NCBI RefSeq assembly: GCF_019334345.1
Contig: NZ_JAHWQX010000001.1
Span: 744,001 to 808,000 of the forward strand
Length of the DNA: 64,000 nucleotides
Direction of reading: 5' to 3'
Source: Neohoeflea coraliihabitans
GTDB lineage: Bacteria > Pseudomonadota > Alphaproteobacteria > Rhizobiales > Rhizobiaceae
The translations under genes were made by a program, and so were the position numbers. This document shows positions 7,934 to 18,401 of this stretch, in pieces. The notes under the pieces are model-generated. The model was not told the origin of the DNA and made no database searches. It was given only the letters and a program-made list of their open reading frames with translations. How positions within the stretch are numbered: the stretch's first letter is position 1; each line of letters starts with the position of its first letter.

Positions 7934-8016
7934 GGGCGACAGCGTCACCCCGGGAGCGCGACCGGAATTTCATATTGACGGCGCCCCGCGATTGTGGTGT
8001 ATGCGCCGCATCGGAT

Positions 8017-8091
8017 GGGCGATTAGCTCAGCGGGAGAGCACTTCGTTGACATCGAAGGGGTCACTGGTTCAATCCCAGTATCGCCCACCA
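8017..8091 (+). tRNA. tRNA-Val (anticodon GAC)
   Basis: A full cloverleaf is readable: acceptor GGGCGAT at 8017-8023 pairs with ATCGCCC at 8081-8087; the D arm contains AGCTCAGC...GAGAGC; the anticodon stem CTTCG/CGAAG encloses TTGACAT with anticodon GAC at 8049-8051; the T arm has GGTTCAATCC. The 3' CCA is encoded at 8089-8091. No integrase gene or repeated 3' end is next to it. Confidence 0.95.
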
Positions 8092-8339
8092 TCCGGTTCC
8101 TCCCACCATCTTTGCCGAACTCCGTTTTTGAGCCGTTAAGCTTCGCGCGCTCCTGCGCGCTCCTGCACCCTCGGCCCTACCGCTGCAAGCGCTGCCAATC
8201 ACGCCTTCGCACCGGCTGGAATGGGAACGAATGCCGCCGCTTGCCATTATCGCCATGCCGCTCCGGCCCGCTGACAACGCCGCGCCTCGTTGCGCCCGGC
8301 CGCATCTCCTGATTGAGTGGCGCTCTGGCGCATCGGTAA

Positions 8340-10022
<1,683 letters not shown>

Positions 10023-10166
10023 GGCGATTCGCAAATCACCCTTCCGGTAGACCGCCCGGCCGCGTCGGGGATAACCTTCGCCCGGGGATGCATCGCCCGC
10101 AAAAACCCGGTATTTTCCCGTGAAGCTCGTTCTTTCGGGAACCGCAACGCAAGATACGGATCCGCC

Positions 10167-10655
10167 ATGCCGCCTGTCGTCACGATTTCACAAGTGCCCT
10201 CGCTGATCGGCACCGAGCTTGGTCTTTCTTCCTGGATGGAGATGCCGCAGTCGCGCATCGACGCATTCGCCAATGTCACCGAAGACCACCAGTTCATCCA
10301 TGTCGACCCAGAGGCGGCTGCCGACACACCGTTTGGCGGCACCATCGCCCACGGCTTTCTCACCCTGTCGATGCTCTCGAAAATGCATGCCGAGTGCGTT
10401 CCGCGCATCAAGGAGCAGGTCCTGGGCGTCAATTACGGCTTCAACCGTCTGCGCTTCATGAATCCGGTGCCGTCCGGCGCGCGCATAAGGGGGCGCTTCG
10501 AACTGGCGGATGCGCGCCAGCGCGGTGCGGCATTGATGGTGCTGACGCTGGACGTGACCATCGAGATCGAAGGTGCCCGCAAGCCTGCCTTGACCGCCAG
10601 TTGGCTGACCCTGTCACAATTTGATCCTGCCCGCTCGGCGGCTGAGGACGTTTAA
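10167..10655 (+). CDS. MaoC family (R)-specific enoyl-CoA hydratase-like protein
   Basis: A 162-residue single hot-dog-fold domain. The MaoC active-site signature is present as ITQ-like FANVTEDHQFIHVDPEAAADTPFGGTIAHGFLTLSML, with the catalytic Asp/His pair in DHQFIH and GTIAHGF. Such proteins hydrate trans-2-enoyl-CoA in fatty-acid degradation or polyester precursor supply; the same family includes nodulation protein NodN of rhizobia. The substrate cannot be read from the sequence. The gene stands alone, convergent with soxG, with only a weak ribosome binding site. Confidence 0.85.
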   Translation: MPPVVTISQVPSLIGTELGLSSWMEMPQSRIDAFANVTEDHQFIHVDPEAAADTPFGGTIAHGFLTLSMLSKMHAECVPRIKEQVLGVNYGFNRLRFMNPVPSGARIRGRFELADARQRGAALMVLTLDVTIEIEGARKPALTASWLTLSQFDPARSAAEDV

Positions 10656-10671
10656 GGTCTTGCGAACAGGC

Positions 10672-11229
10672 TCAGGGCCTGGCTGCAAGTGCCGCCTCAC
10701 TTAAGAACGTCCAGGCGTAATCGGCAAATGACCGCCAGCATTCCAGGCGGAACCGCTCCGGCCCCTCACGCAGCAGCACCACTTCGATCTTGCCGAGCAC
10801 CGTGCGCGAGCATGCGGCCACCGGAAAGGCCCGTTCGGCGAGATCCTGCGGGCATCCCGCTTCCAGGGTCGCGCGGGCGCGCCGGCCACTGATCGCAAGC
10901 GCGACATTGCGATGCGAGATATCGACCGCCGAATGCACAGCCTTGGCCTTCTCCAGATCGATCATCGGGTCCGCCTCGGCGTCGATGATCAGCCACTCAT
11001 CGGGCCCGAGCCAGAGGGCCTGGCGGCCGGATTTTCCGATCGCGGAGGATTTCGGCGCCACCGGCAGGCCAACGTCGAGCGCTTGCGACAGAGCGCCCAC
11101 ATCGTCTGGCCCCGCCCGCAGTGACACCCGGAAGGCCGGCGGAAGCGGGGTGATGTCCAGGCCCGGGATGGCAAAGCGATGCTCGTTAATGACGCCGTCT
11201 CGCGGCGCGGGTGTCATGCCGTCAACCAT
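10672..11229 (-). CDS. soxG: Sarcosine oxidase subunit gamma
   Basis: About 185 residues, normal for SoxG. The fold is related to the folate-binding GCV_T domain; recognisable parts are ISL-like FRVSLRAGPDD, ALWLGPDEWLIID, AVDISHRNVALAISGRRARATLEAGCPQDL and CSRTVLGKIEVVLLREGPERFRLECWRSFADYAW. It is the smallest folate-side subunit of heterotetrameric sarcosine oxidase. The ATG at 11229 follows a GGGGAG site and overlaps the soxA stop by eight bases, so the subunits are translationally coupled. It is the last gene of the soxBDAG operon. Confidence 0.92.
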   Translation of the reverse strand: MVDGMTPAPRDGVINEHRFAIPGLDITPLPPAFRVSLRAGPDDVGALSQALDVGLPVAPKSSAIGKSGRQALWLGPDEWLIIDAEADPMIDLEKAKAVHSAVDISHRNVALAISGRRARATLEAGCPQDLAERAFPVAACSRTVLGKIEVVLLREGPERFRLECWRSFADYAWTFLSEAALAARP

Positions 11230-14200
11230 TGATCCGCTCCCCTGCCCGGTCGAAAAACACCGTCTCCGTGACTTCGACCGCAAGCACCTCTTCGGCCATC
11301 GGCACATACAGCGTCTCGCCGATGCGTTGCCGGCCATTCTCGACCAGCGCCAGGGCGATCGGTCCGCCGCAATTCTCCGACCAATAGGCGGAAGTCACAT
11401 GCCCGATCATCGTCATCGGCACAGATTGATGCGGATCGGCGACAATCTGCGCGCCCTCTTCGAGAACCGTGCGACCGTCGCGGCTGTGCAGTCCGACCAA
11501 CTGCTTGCGTCCATCGGCCACCAGATCCGGGCGCTTCAGCCCGCGAATGCCGACGAAGTCCGTCTTCTTTTTCGCCACTGCCCAGCCAAGGCCGGCATCA
11601 CCCGGCGTCACGGTCCCGTCAGTGTCCTGGCCGACGATGATATAGCCCTTCTCAGCGCGCAGCACATGCATGGTCTCGGTGCCATAGCAGCAGGCACCCA
11701 GCGCCCTGGCGCGGGTCCACAGCATGTCCCAAACGCTTTTGCCGTAATCGGCCGGAACATTGACTTCGAACCCGGTCTCGCCGGTAAACGACACCCGGAA
11801 CAGCCGGGCCGCGACGCCGCAGACTTGTCCCTCCCGAACGCTCATATGCGGCATCGCCTCGGCGGAGATATCAATGCCTTCGACGAAGGGTGCAATGATG
11901 TCGCGAGCCTTCGGGCCCTGCACGGCAATCACCGCCCATTGATCGGTGGTCGAGGTCAGCCAGACGCGCAGATCGGGATATTCGGTCTGCAGATAGTCTT
12001 CCATATGGTGCAGTACGCGCGGTGCTCCGCCGGTCGTCGTGGTGACATGAAAACGATCATTAGCAATGCGCCCGACCACGCCATCATCGAAAATGAACCC
12101 GTCCTCGCGCAGCATGATGCCGTATTTGCAGCGCCCCGGTGACAGCTTGTCCCAGCCATTGGTGTAGACGAGATCGAGGAATTTGGCAGCGTCCGGCCCC
12201 ACGACCTCGATCTTGCCGAGCGTCGAGGCGTCGAACAGGCCCGCCACCTCCCGCACCGTCCGGCACTCGCGGTTGACCGCCGCGGCCATATCCTCGCCAG
12301 CCTGCGGGTAGTACCAGGGCCGCTTCCATTGCCCGACATCTTCGAACTCCGCGCCTTGTTGTTCATGCGCCAGGTGCATCGCCGTGCGCCGCGTCGGATC
12401 GAACAGCGGGCCGCGGCCGTGATTGACCAGCGCGCCGAAGCTGACCGGCGTATAGGGATGCCGAAACGTTGTCAGCCCGACCTCCGGGATCGGCCGGTCG
12501 AGCATCTCGGCGGCAATCGCCAGGCCGTGCAGGTTCGAGGTCTTGCCCTGATCGGTCGCCATGCCGGTCGTCGTGAAGCGCTTGATATGTTCGATCGAGC
12601 GCATGCCTTCACGTACCGCCAGCTCAATATCCTTCGCCGTCACATCGTTCTGGAAATCGACAAAGGCTTTGCCGCCCTTCAGCACCTCGCGGCTGCCCGC
12701 ACCCAGCAAGGCACCGGCGCGGCTCGTCTGCACCGTCAAGTCCGGCCTGGACTGCGATGGCGTGTCGCTAGATGCACCGTCATGCGCCGCGCGTGCGAGC
12801 CGGGCCGCCGCCTTTCCCGCCGCCATTGCCTCGTCCGCCAGCGCCGCCGCCTCGTCGGTCCCGTTGCAGGCGCCGATTGTCACCATGTCCTGCACCGGCG
12901 GGCCCGGCAAAAAGCGCTGCGTCGCCGCGTCCCACACCACCTTGCCGCGCGACTGCGAATAAAGATGCACCGACGGCGTCCAGCCCGACGACGTGATCAG
13001 CGCATCGATCTTCCATTTGCGTTCCGGGCCGCCGGACCGCGGCCGGGCCCGCATGCCGGAGATCCGCAGCGAACCCGCCGTACCGGTCACACAATGGCCG
13101 CAGAGAACATCGATGCCGCGCTGCGCGGCTAGTTCGCGCAGGCCCTCATTGACCTCGTCGCGAAAGTCGATGATCGCCAAGATGTTGATCCCGGCATCGG
13201 CCAGATCGAAGGCCGCCGCATAGGCCGAATCATTGGCCGTATACACACCGACATTGGCGCCGACCGCCACACCGAAATGATTGAGATAGGTGCGCGCTGC
13301 CGAGGCCAGAAGAACCCCCGGCCGGTCATTGCCGGAAAACACCATCGGCCGCTCGATTGCTCCCGTTGCCACGATCACCTGCTTGGCGCGGACCTGCCAC
13401 AGGCGCTCGCGCGGCTGGTCGCGGGCCGGCGCCGCCACATGCTCGCTGACGCGCTCGACCAGCGCCACCATGTTCTGCGCCTGATAGGAAAAGGCGGTCG
13501 TTCGTGTCAGCACACGCACATTGTCCCGGCCTGACAGCGCCTGCGCCGTGGCCTGCGCCCATTCAAATCCTTCTTCGCCGTCAATGCGCGTGTCGATCTC
13601 GTGCCATAGCGCACCGCCCACTGCCGGCTGCTCGTCGCAAAGAATGACATCGGCGCCCGCCTCGGCGGCGGCCTGCGCCGCCAGAAGGCCGGCGAGACCG
13701 GCCCCGATCACCAGCACGTCGCAATGGATGTAGCGGTTCGCATAACGGTCCGGGTCCGGCTCCTTCGGTGCCACACCAAGTCCGGCCGCAGCACGGATCA
13801 CCGGCTCGTAAAATCGCGTCCACGCCGCCTTCGGCCACATGAAGGTCTTGTAGTAAAACCCCGCCGGGAACAGCGGCGACAGGAAATTGTTGATGGCGCC
13901 GAGATCGAATGTCAGCGACGGCCAGCGGTTCTGCGACCGCGCCACCAGGCCGTCGAACACCTCCTGCACCGGAGCGCGGACATTCGGCGTGTGGGTGTTG
14001 CCGCCGCGCGAAACATCGAGCAGCGCATTCGGCTCTTCCGGCCCCGCCGAAAGAATGCCGCGCGGTCGGTGATATTTGAACGACCGTCCCGTCAGATGCA
14101 CGCCGTTGGCCAGCAGCGCCGAGGCCAGCGTATCGCCGCACAGTGCTTGCATAGCCTGACCATCGAAGGTGAAACCGACACGCCGCGCCGGCACCAGCCG

Positions 14201-14233
14201 GCCCTTGCCGGCGATGCGCATGGCGCCACTCAT
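11222..14233 (-). CDS. soxA: Sarcosine oxidase subunit alpha
   Basis: A 1003-residue subunit of the usual size. The N-terminal part has the 2Fe-2S-like fold seen in this family (GDTLASALLANGVHLTGRSFKYHRPRGI); a dinucleotide-binding Rossmann motif follows at CDVLVIGAGLAGLLAAQAAAEAG near residue 172, then a second at VGVYTANDSAYAAAFDLADAG. From about residue 600 it has a GCV_T aminomethyltransferase-like domain that passes the formaldehyde unit to tetrahydrofolate. The complex demethylates sarcosine to glycine, giving hydrogen peroxide and 5,10-methylene-tetrahydrofolate. Its ATG overlaps the soxD stop in ATGA. Sarcosine arises from glycine betaine and creatinine breakdown. Confidence 0.96.
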   Translation of the reverse strand: MSGAMRIAGKGRLVPARRVGFTFDGQAMQALCGDTLASALLANGVHLTGRSFKYHRPRGILSAGPEEPNALLDVSRGGNTHTPNVRAPVQEVFDGLVARSQNRWPSLTFDLGAINNFLSPLFPAGFYYKTFMWPKAAWTRFYEPVIRAAAGLGVAPKEPDPDRYANRYIHCDVLVIGAGLAGLLAAQAAAEAGADVILCDEQPAVGGALWHEIDTRIDGEEGFEWAQATAQALSGRDNVRVLTRTTAFSYQAQNMVALVERVSEHVAAPARDQPRERLWQVRAKQVIVATGAIERPMVFSGNDRPGVLLASAARTYLNHFGVAVGANVGVYTANDSAYAAAFDLADAGINILAIIDFRDEVNEGLRELAAQRGIDVLCGHCVTGTAGSLRISGMRARPRSGGPERKWKIDALITSSGWTPSVHLYSQSRGKVVWDAATQRFLPGPPVQDMVTIGACNGTDEAAALADEAMAAGKAAARLARAAHDGASSDTPSQSRPDLTVQTSRAGALLGAGSREVLKGGKAFVDFQNDVTAKDIELAVREGMRSIEHIKRFTTTGMATDQGKTSNLHGLAIAAEMLDRPIPEVGLTTFRHPYTPVSFGALVNHGRGPLFDPTRRTAMHLAHEQQGAEFEDVGQWKRPWYYPQAGEDMAAAVNRECRTVREVAGLFDASTLGKIEVVGPDAAKFLDLVYTNGWDKLSPGRCKYGIMLREDGFIFDDGVVGRIANDRFHVTTTTGGAPRVLHHMEDYLQTEYPDLRVWLTSTTDQWAVIAVQGPKARDIIAPFVEGIDISAEAMPHMSVREGQVCGVAARLFRVSFTGETGFEVNVPADYGKSVWDMLWTRARALGACCYGTETMHVLRAEKGYIIVGQDTDGTVTPGDAGLGWAVAKKKTDFVGIRGLKRPDLVADGRKQLVGLHSRDGRTVLEEGAQIVADPHQSVPMTMIGHVTSAYWSENCGGPIALALVENGRQRIGETLYVPMAEEVLAVEVTETVFFDRAGERING

Positions 14234-14553
14234 CGCTCTTCTCCCTTGAGCTGATAACCGCCCTCATCGTCGCGGACCACCTCGCGCCGGACTTCGCCGG
14301 CCTTGTAGGTGGTGATGAACCTGTCCGAGACCGTATCGCGCACGGCATTGAAAAAGCGCCCGCAGCCGTGCACGTGCCGCCAGCGCTCCCAGATCAGACC
14401 CTTCGGATTGTCGCGCAGAAAGAAGAAAGCCTCGAAGGCTGCGTCATCGATCTCGGCAATCGGATCGGGGCGCGCCACATGTGCCTCGCCGGCATGACGG
14501 AATTCCAGTTCCGGCCGCTCTTCACCGCAATAGGGACAGGCGATCAGCAACAT
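14230..14553 (-). CDS. soxD: Sarcosine oxidase subunit delta
   Basis: A 107-residue subunit. Zinc ligands are visible as Cys6 and Cys9 in ACPYCGEERPELEF and a second pair in HVHGCGRFF (His60 or 62 and Cys64); known SoxD holds a structural zinc with such residues. RDNPKGLIWERWRH is the family signature. The ATG at 14553 starts the conserved MLLIACPYCG; a longer upstream extension has no family match. It lies between soxB and soxA on the same strand with a 4-base ATGA overlap into soxA. Confidence 0.95.
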   Translation of the reverse strand: MLLIACPYCGEERPELEFRHAGEAHVARPDPIAEIDDAAFEAFFFLRDNPKGLIWERWRHVHGCGRFFNAVRDTVSDRFITTYKAGEVRREVVRDDEGGYQLKGEER

Positions 14554-14623
14554 GACACGGCCACTCCGCTCGTTAGATATCTGCGCGGCGTCAAGCTGCC
14601 GGCGCTCCCCTGCCCCGCCCGCA

Positions 14624-15877
14624 TCAATGCGCCACCGCCGCAGCGGCGGCCTCATCAATCAACCGGCCGGTGCGAAACCGCTCGAGGTTGAACGGTGCAT
14701 TGATCGGATGCGGCGCGTCCTGTGCGATCGTGTGGGCAAACACATGCGCCGAACCCGGCGTCGCCTTGAACCCGCCGGTTCCCCAGCCGCAATTGACATA
14801 AAGGCCCGCCACAGGTGTCTTCGACAGGATCGGCGAGCGATCCGGCGTCACGTCGACAATGCCGCCCCACGAGCGCAGCATGCGCATGCGCGAGAATGCC
14901 GGGAACATTTCGCAGATCGCATCGAGCGTATGCGTCAATACCGGCAGCCCGCCGGTCTGCGAATAGGAGGTGTACTGGTCGGTTCCCGCGCCGATCACCA
15001 GTTCGCCCTTGTCGGACTGCGAGATGTAGGCATGCACCGTGTTCGACATCACCACACAGGGAAACACCGGCTTCACCGGCTCGGAGACCAGCGCCTGCAG
15101 GGGATAGCTCTCCAGAGGCATGCGCACGCCGGCCATCTCCATCAGCACCGAGCTGTGGCCGGCGGCCACCACCCCGACCTTGTTCGCCGCAATGAAGCCA
15201 CGGCCCGTGTCCACTCCTTCAACGGCGCCATTGCTGCCGCGCCTGATACCGGTCACGGCACAGTTTTCAATGATGTCGACGCCGAGTGCCGACGCCGCGC
15301 GCGCATAGCCCCAGGCGACTGCATCGTGGCGCGCCGTGCCGCCGCGCCGCTGCAGCGCCGCACCCATCACCGGATAGCGAGCGTTGCGCGCAATGTTCAG
15401 CGGCGGGCAATAGGCCTTGGCCTCTTCCGGCGTCAGCCATTCATTGTCGACGCCGTTCAGCCGGTTGGCGTGGATGTGCCGCTGAAACACCTGCACGTCG
15501 TGCACATTGTGCGCCAGCATCATCACGCCGCGCGGCGAATACATCACATTGTAGTTCAGCTCCTGCGCCAGCCCTTCCCACAGCTTGACCGCATGGTCGT
15601 AGAGCGCCGCGCTCTCGTCATACAGATAGTTCGAGCGGATGATCGTCGTGTTGCGGCCGGTATTGCCACCGCCGAGCCAGCCCTTCTCCAGAACCGCGAT
15701 GTTGCGGACGCCATGCTCCTTGGCAAGATAATAGGCGGTCCCCAGGCCATGCCCGCCGCCGCCGATGATGATCACGTCATAGCGGGATTTCGGCTCCGGC
15801 GAGCGCCATTGCTGCTCCCAGCCGCGATGGCCGCGCAGGGCTTCCCGTGCCAGGGCGAAAATGGAGTAATTGCGCAT
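14624..15877 (-). CDS. soxB: Sarcosine oxidase subunit beta
   Basis: A 417-residue flavoprotein. [14 protein letters not shown] is the typical start; the FAD-binding motif [19 protein letters not shown] lies near residue 34; and [18 protein letters not shown] contains His184, the probable site of the covalently bound FMN known from this subunit. [16 protein letters not shown] and [14 protein letters not shown] near the C terminus complete the DAO-type fold. This subunit oxidises sarcosine. AGGAG precedes the ATG at 15877 by six bases. It is the first gene of the soxBDAG operon. Confidence 0.96.
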   Translation of the reverse strand: MRNYSIFALAREALRGHRGWEQQWRSPEPKSRYDVIIIGGGGHGLGTAYYLAKEHGVRNIAVLEKGWLGGGNTGRNTTIIRSNYLYDESAALYDHAVKLWEGLAQELNYNVMYSPRGVMMLAHNVHDVQVFQRHIHANRLNGVDNEWLTPEEAKAYCPPLNIARNARYPVMGAALQRRGGTARHDAVAWGYARAASALGVDIIENCAVTGIRRGSNGAVEGVDTGRGFIAANKVGVVAAGHSSVLMEMAGVRMPLESYPLQALVSEPVKPVFPCVVMSNTVHAYISQSDKGELVIGAGTDQYTSYSQTGGLPVLTHTLDAICEMFPAFSRMRMLRSWGGIVDVTPDRSPILSKTPVAGLYVNCGWGTGGFKATPGSAHVFAHTIAQDAPHPINAPFNLERFRTGRLIDEAAAAAVAH

Positions 15878-16185
15878 CCGGTCTCCTGTCACCGCCGTCA
15901 CACGGCCCGCGCCGCGTCGTCCGCTTGATCACTAGATCATCCCATAGACCATATGTCAGCCGCGCGACTTGATCATTTGCGACGTTTGACGCCGCAGCAC
16001 ATCGCAAACTGACCGTCAGAAAGTCCCATGCCGCCATGCACCTTGTGCGCCGGAAGCGCTGGACTTTGCCCGTAAAAACTGTTAATCACCCGCCCAATCG
16101 TGACGTCGGCCGACCGAACGACACCCTTTCTGTTTGCTGGCCGATGCTAATTTTTGCTTCAACCGAACGAAGGAACGGGATCAAC
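15878..16185. other. Divergent intergenic region between soxB and rpsU
   Basis: About 310 bases that must hold the promoters of soxBDAG (minus) and rpsU (plus). I see no open frame with coding character. The clearest structure is the dyad TGATC-ACTA-GATCA at 15926-15939, about 50 bases before the soxB start, with a further TTGATCA at 15969-15975; together they could be operator sites of a sox regulator, which is speculation. No promoter hexamers stand out. Confidence 0.5.
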
Positions 16186-16410
16186 GTGCAGGTACTTGTC
16201 CGCGACAACAATGTCGATCAGGCGCTCCGCGCTCTCAAGAAGAAGATGCAGCGCGAAGGCATTTTCCGTGAAATGAAGATGCGCGACTTTTACGAAAAGC
16301 CCTCGCAGAAGCGGGCACGTGAAAAGGCCGAGGCGGTGCGCCGGGTGCGCAAGCTGGCACGTAAGCGCGCCCAGCGCGAAGGTTTGATCGGCGGTCGCTC
16401 GGGACGCTGA
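16186..16410 (+). CDS. rpsU: 30S ribosomal protein S21
   Basis: A 74-residue basic protein of the small ribosomal subunit. [52 protein letters not shown] is diagnostic of S21, here in the longer alphaproteobacterial form with the C-terminal GLIGGR extension. The start is GTG at 16186, placing the conserved [10 protein letters not shown] at the N terminus; AAGGAA lies about ten bases upstream, a rather long spacing. The frame stays open far upstream without family similarity, so the longer version is rejected. A strong terminator follows. Confidence 0.96.
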   Translation: MQVLVRDNNVDQALRALKKKMQREGIFREMKMRDFYEKPSQKRAREKAEAVRRVRKLARKRAQREGLIGGRSGR

Positions 16411-16449
16411 GCCTGCCGTTTTATTGCCGATATCGGCATGTTAATACGG

Positions 16450-16480
16450 GGCGGGGACGATTTGCGTCGCCGCCTTTTTT
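16450..16480 (+). terminator. Intrinsic terminator of rpsU
   Basis: GGCGG-G-GACG at 16450-16459 pairs with CGTC-G-CCGCC at 16465-16474 with a single G/G mismatch, followed by TTTTTT at 16475-16480. Confidence 0.85.
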
Positions 16481-16567
16481 ATTGGCATTCCGGCGGCCGG
16501 CAGCGGCCCGGCCGGAGCACGCCGCACCACTGCCGGAGGGCTGCAGTTGACAGGATTTCAGGGATCA

Positions 16568-17428
16568 ATGCTGCGGATGACGCCGCGTCACAGCTCTCAC
16601 GCGCAATCCGCGCCATGGCGCGCCGTGAGCATCATTGCGTTGACCGGCCTCGGTCTCGCTCTCGCCGGTTGCCAGACAGCAGCACCGATCTCCGCCATAT
16701 CGATCGATGAATCCCAGGGCAGTGAGCAGAACATTGCATCGCTGACGGCGGTGATTCGCAGCAATCCGGGAAATCCTGAAAGTTACAATGTTCGCGGCGC
16801 CGCCTATGGCCGGGCCGGCGAATTCCGCAAGGCGCTGGCGGATTTCGACAAGGCCCTGCAGCTCAATCCGCGTTTCTACCAGGCCTACGCCAACCGTGCG
16901 CTGATCCATCGCAACACCGGCGACATCACTGCCGCCGCGGCCGATTACAACAAGGCCCTGCAGATCAACCGCAACTACGATGTCGCCTATATCGGCCGCG
17001 GCAACCTGTACCGCCAGGCCGGACGGCTCGACGAGGCGATGCGCGACTACGAGCGCGCCATTGCCCTCGACACCACCGATCCGCGCGCCTATCACAATCG
17101 CGGCCTGATCCTGCAATTGCGCGGCCGCCACCGAGAAGCCATCGAAGCCTTCTCGACCTCCATCTCATTGTCCTCGGAATCGCCCGAACCCTACAATGGC
17201 CGCGGCATCTCCTATGCAGCGCTGAATGATGATGAGAATGCCTTCGCCGACTTCAATCACGCCATCCAGCTTGACCAGTCGGTCGCTGAATCCTGGTCCA
17301 ACCAGGCGCTGATCTACGAACGCCGCGGCGAGACCGAAAAGGCGATCCGGTCCTATGCGCGTGCCAGCCAGCTCGATCCGGACTACCAGCCGGCCCGCGA
17401 TGGCCTGTCGCGCCTGCGCAAGAGCTGA
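16568..17428 (+). CDS. Tetratricopeptide-repeat lipoprotein
   Basis: About 286 residues with an N-terminal lipoprotein signal: basic start, hydrophobic core and lipobox LALAGC with Cys35. Six or more tandem TPR units follow from about residue 55 (for example NVRGAAYGRAGEFRKALADFDKALQLNP, then repeated A-Y-NRG-Y---G-L-EA-xDY-AI-L-P patterns) to the end. TPR arrays mediate protein-protein contacts; homologues in rhizobia are anchored to the outer or inner membrane and have no agreed function. AGGG lies six bases before the ATG at 16568; a TTG at 16547 is also in frame. Not in an operon with neighbours as far as seen. Confidence 0.88.
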   Translation: MLRMTPRHSSHAQSAPWRAVSIIALTGLGLALAGCQTAAPISAISIDESQGSEQNIASLTAVIRSNPGNPESYNVRGAAYGRAGEFRKALADFDKALQLNPRFYQAYANRALIHRNTGDITAAAADYNKALQINRNYDVAYIGRGNLYRQAGRLDEAMRDYERAIALDTTDPRAYHNRGLILQLRGRHREAIEAFSTSISLSSESPEPYNGRGISYAALNDDENAFADFNHAIQLDQSVAESWSNQALIYERRGETEKAIRSYARASQLDPDYQPARDGLSRLRKS

Positions 17429-17491
17429 TCGCGACCCGCTTCCGCCTGGCAGCAGGCTTCAAGACGGCCACCCTCATAAGTCATCATCAGT

Positions 17492-17863
17492 TCAACGCGG
17501 GGGCAACGATTTGACGTCCAGCGGGACGAAGGTTCCGTTTTCCACCTGTCTGTTGATCGCATCGACATGGTCGCGAATGAGTTTGAGATAGGCGTGCATG
17601 TCCGTCGCGCATTCCGAGGCCCCGGCATCGCAAACATACATCTTGGCCAGTTCGGCATTGCTGTGATCTTCTGCGAGAATGCGGTCCAGAAAAGCGACGA
17701 CCACGCGACCGCGCCGCAAGGTTTCGGGCGAACGACCATCGTCGTCCCCCATTGTCTGATAGAGGATGTTGAACAGAACCGGGAACTCAGGAATCTTTTT
17801 GAACGGCTCAAACATCTCGCCGACAAGCAGGGAAAATTCCTCCGGAACCTCGATTTGTGGCAT
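17492..17863 (-). CDS. Hypothetical protein, 123 residues
   Basis: A 123-residue acidic protein, MPQIEVPEEFSLLVGEMFEPF at the start and a Pro-rich end, with no signal peptide or membrane segment. Two cysteines (VCDAGASEC) are present in the middle. AGGGAC sits just before the ATG at 17863 and the base composition matches neighbouring genes, so I believe it is expressed. I do not recognise the family. It is convergent with the TPR gene and preceded by a long intergenic region. Confidence 0.6.
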   Translation of the reverse strand: MPQIEVPEEFSLLVGEMFEPFKKIPEFPVLFNILYQTMGDDDGRSPETLRRGRVVVAFLDRILAEDHSNAELAKMYVCDAGASECATDMHAYLKLIRDHVDAINRQVENGTFVPLDVKSLPPR

Positions 17864-18401
17864 TGTCCCTATCTCCTTCGGCTTTCAGCGGGGATCGGAA
17901 ATGCAGTCAGGACGGAAAATCCCATGCGGCGCTCGGGACTATGCTTGAGCACCACGCGAACCAGGTACAATGTCTTGAAATACGGCTTTACCGGTCGCCC
18001 CGTGACTTCTCCCGGACGCAACCCGGACACATAGCCGTATCCCGTCGGTCAACTAAAAAACTTCTCGATTACCGTTTTCTTGACGCGTCCTGATGCAACG
18101 GCTTCCACATACGACCGATTTTCTGCTGCGGACAGCGTATTATTGAAAAATATTTTCGCCTAATGAATATTATTAAGGGTTTTATAGACAAATAGCACAG
18201 CAACCGCAGGGCAGCGAATCTCGGGTTGATCGCGCTGGCCTCACCGCGCAGCTCCAGCAATTCCGATCGGATCGACATGCAAGCTCCCGTGATGGCAACC
18301 GAAACAGTCTACGAGCGGTGCGACGGGAGTGGATGAGGAGCTGAAAAAGAAAGGCCCGCCGCAAGCGGCGAGCCTTGATCATGCTTTAGCGCAGATTGCG
18401 C
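17864..18401. other. Long intergenic region with an AT-rich core
   Basis: About 540 bases between a hypothetical gene and pntB. The stretch 18125-18195 is strikingly AT-rich (TATTATTGAAAAATATTTT and AATATTATTAAGGG) within GC-rich surroundings. A short minus-strand frame from 18278 begins MSIRSELLELRGEASAINP behind a good GGGAG site but runs into the AT-rich core, and I do not call it a gene. The right end holds the pntB terminator. No other feature is visible. Confidence 0.4.
18343..18376 (-). terminator. Intrinsic terminator of the pnt operon
   Basis: AAGGC-C-CGCCGC at 18351-18362 pairs with GCGGCG-A-GCCTT at 18365-18376 with one mismatch. The A-rich stretch before it (18343-18352) gives a T-rich tail on the minus strand, just downstream of the pntB stop. 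Confidence 0.75.

Noticed and set aside
18069-18278. Short minus-strand frame MSIRSELLELRG... with a good GGGAG site
   Set aside because: The second half runs through AT-rich sequence with unlike codon use and shows no family features; a coding role is possible but not supported.
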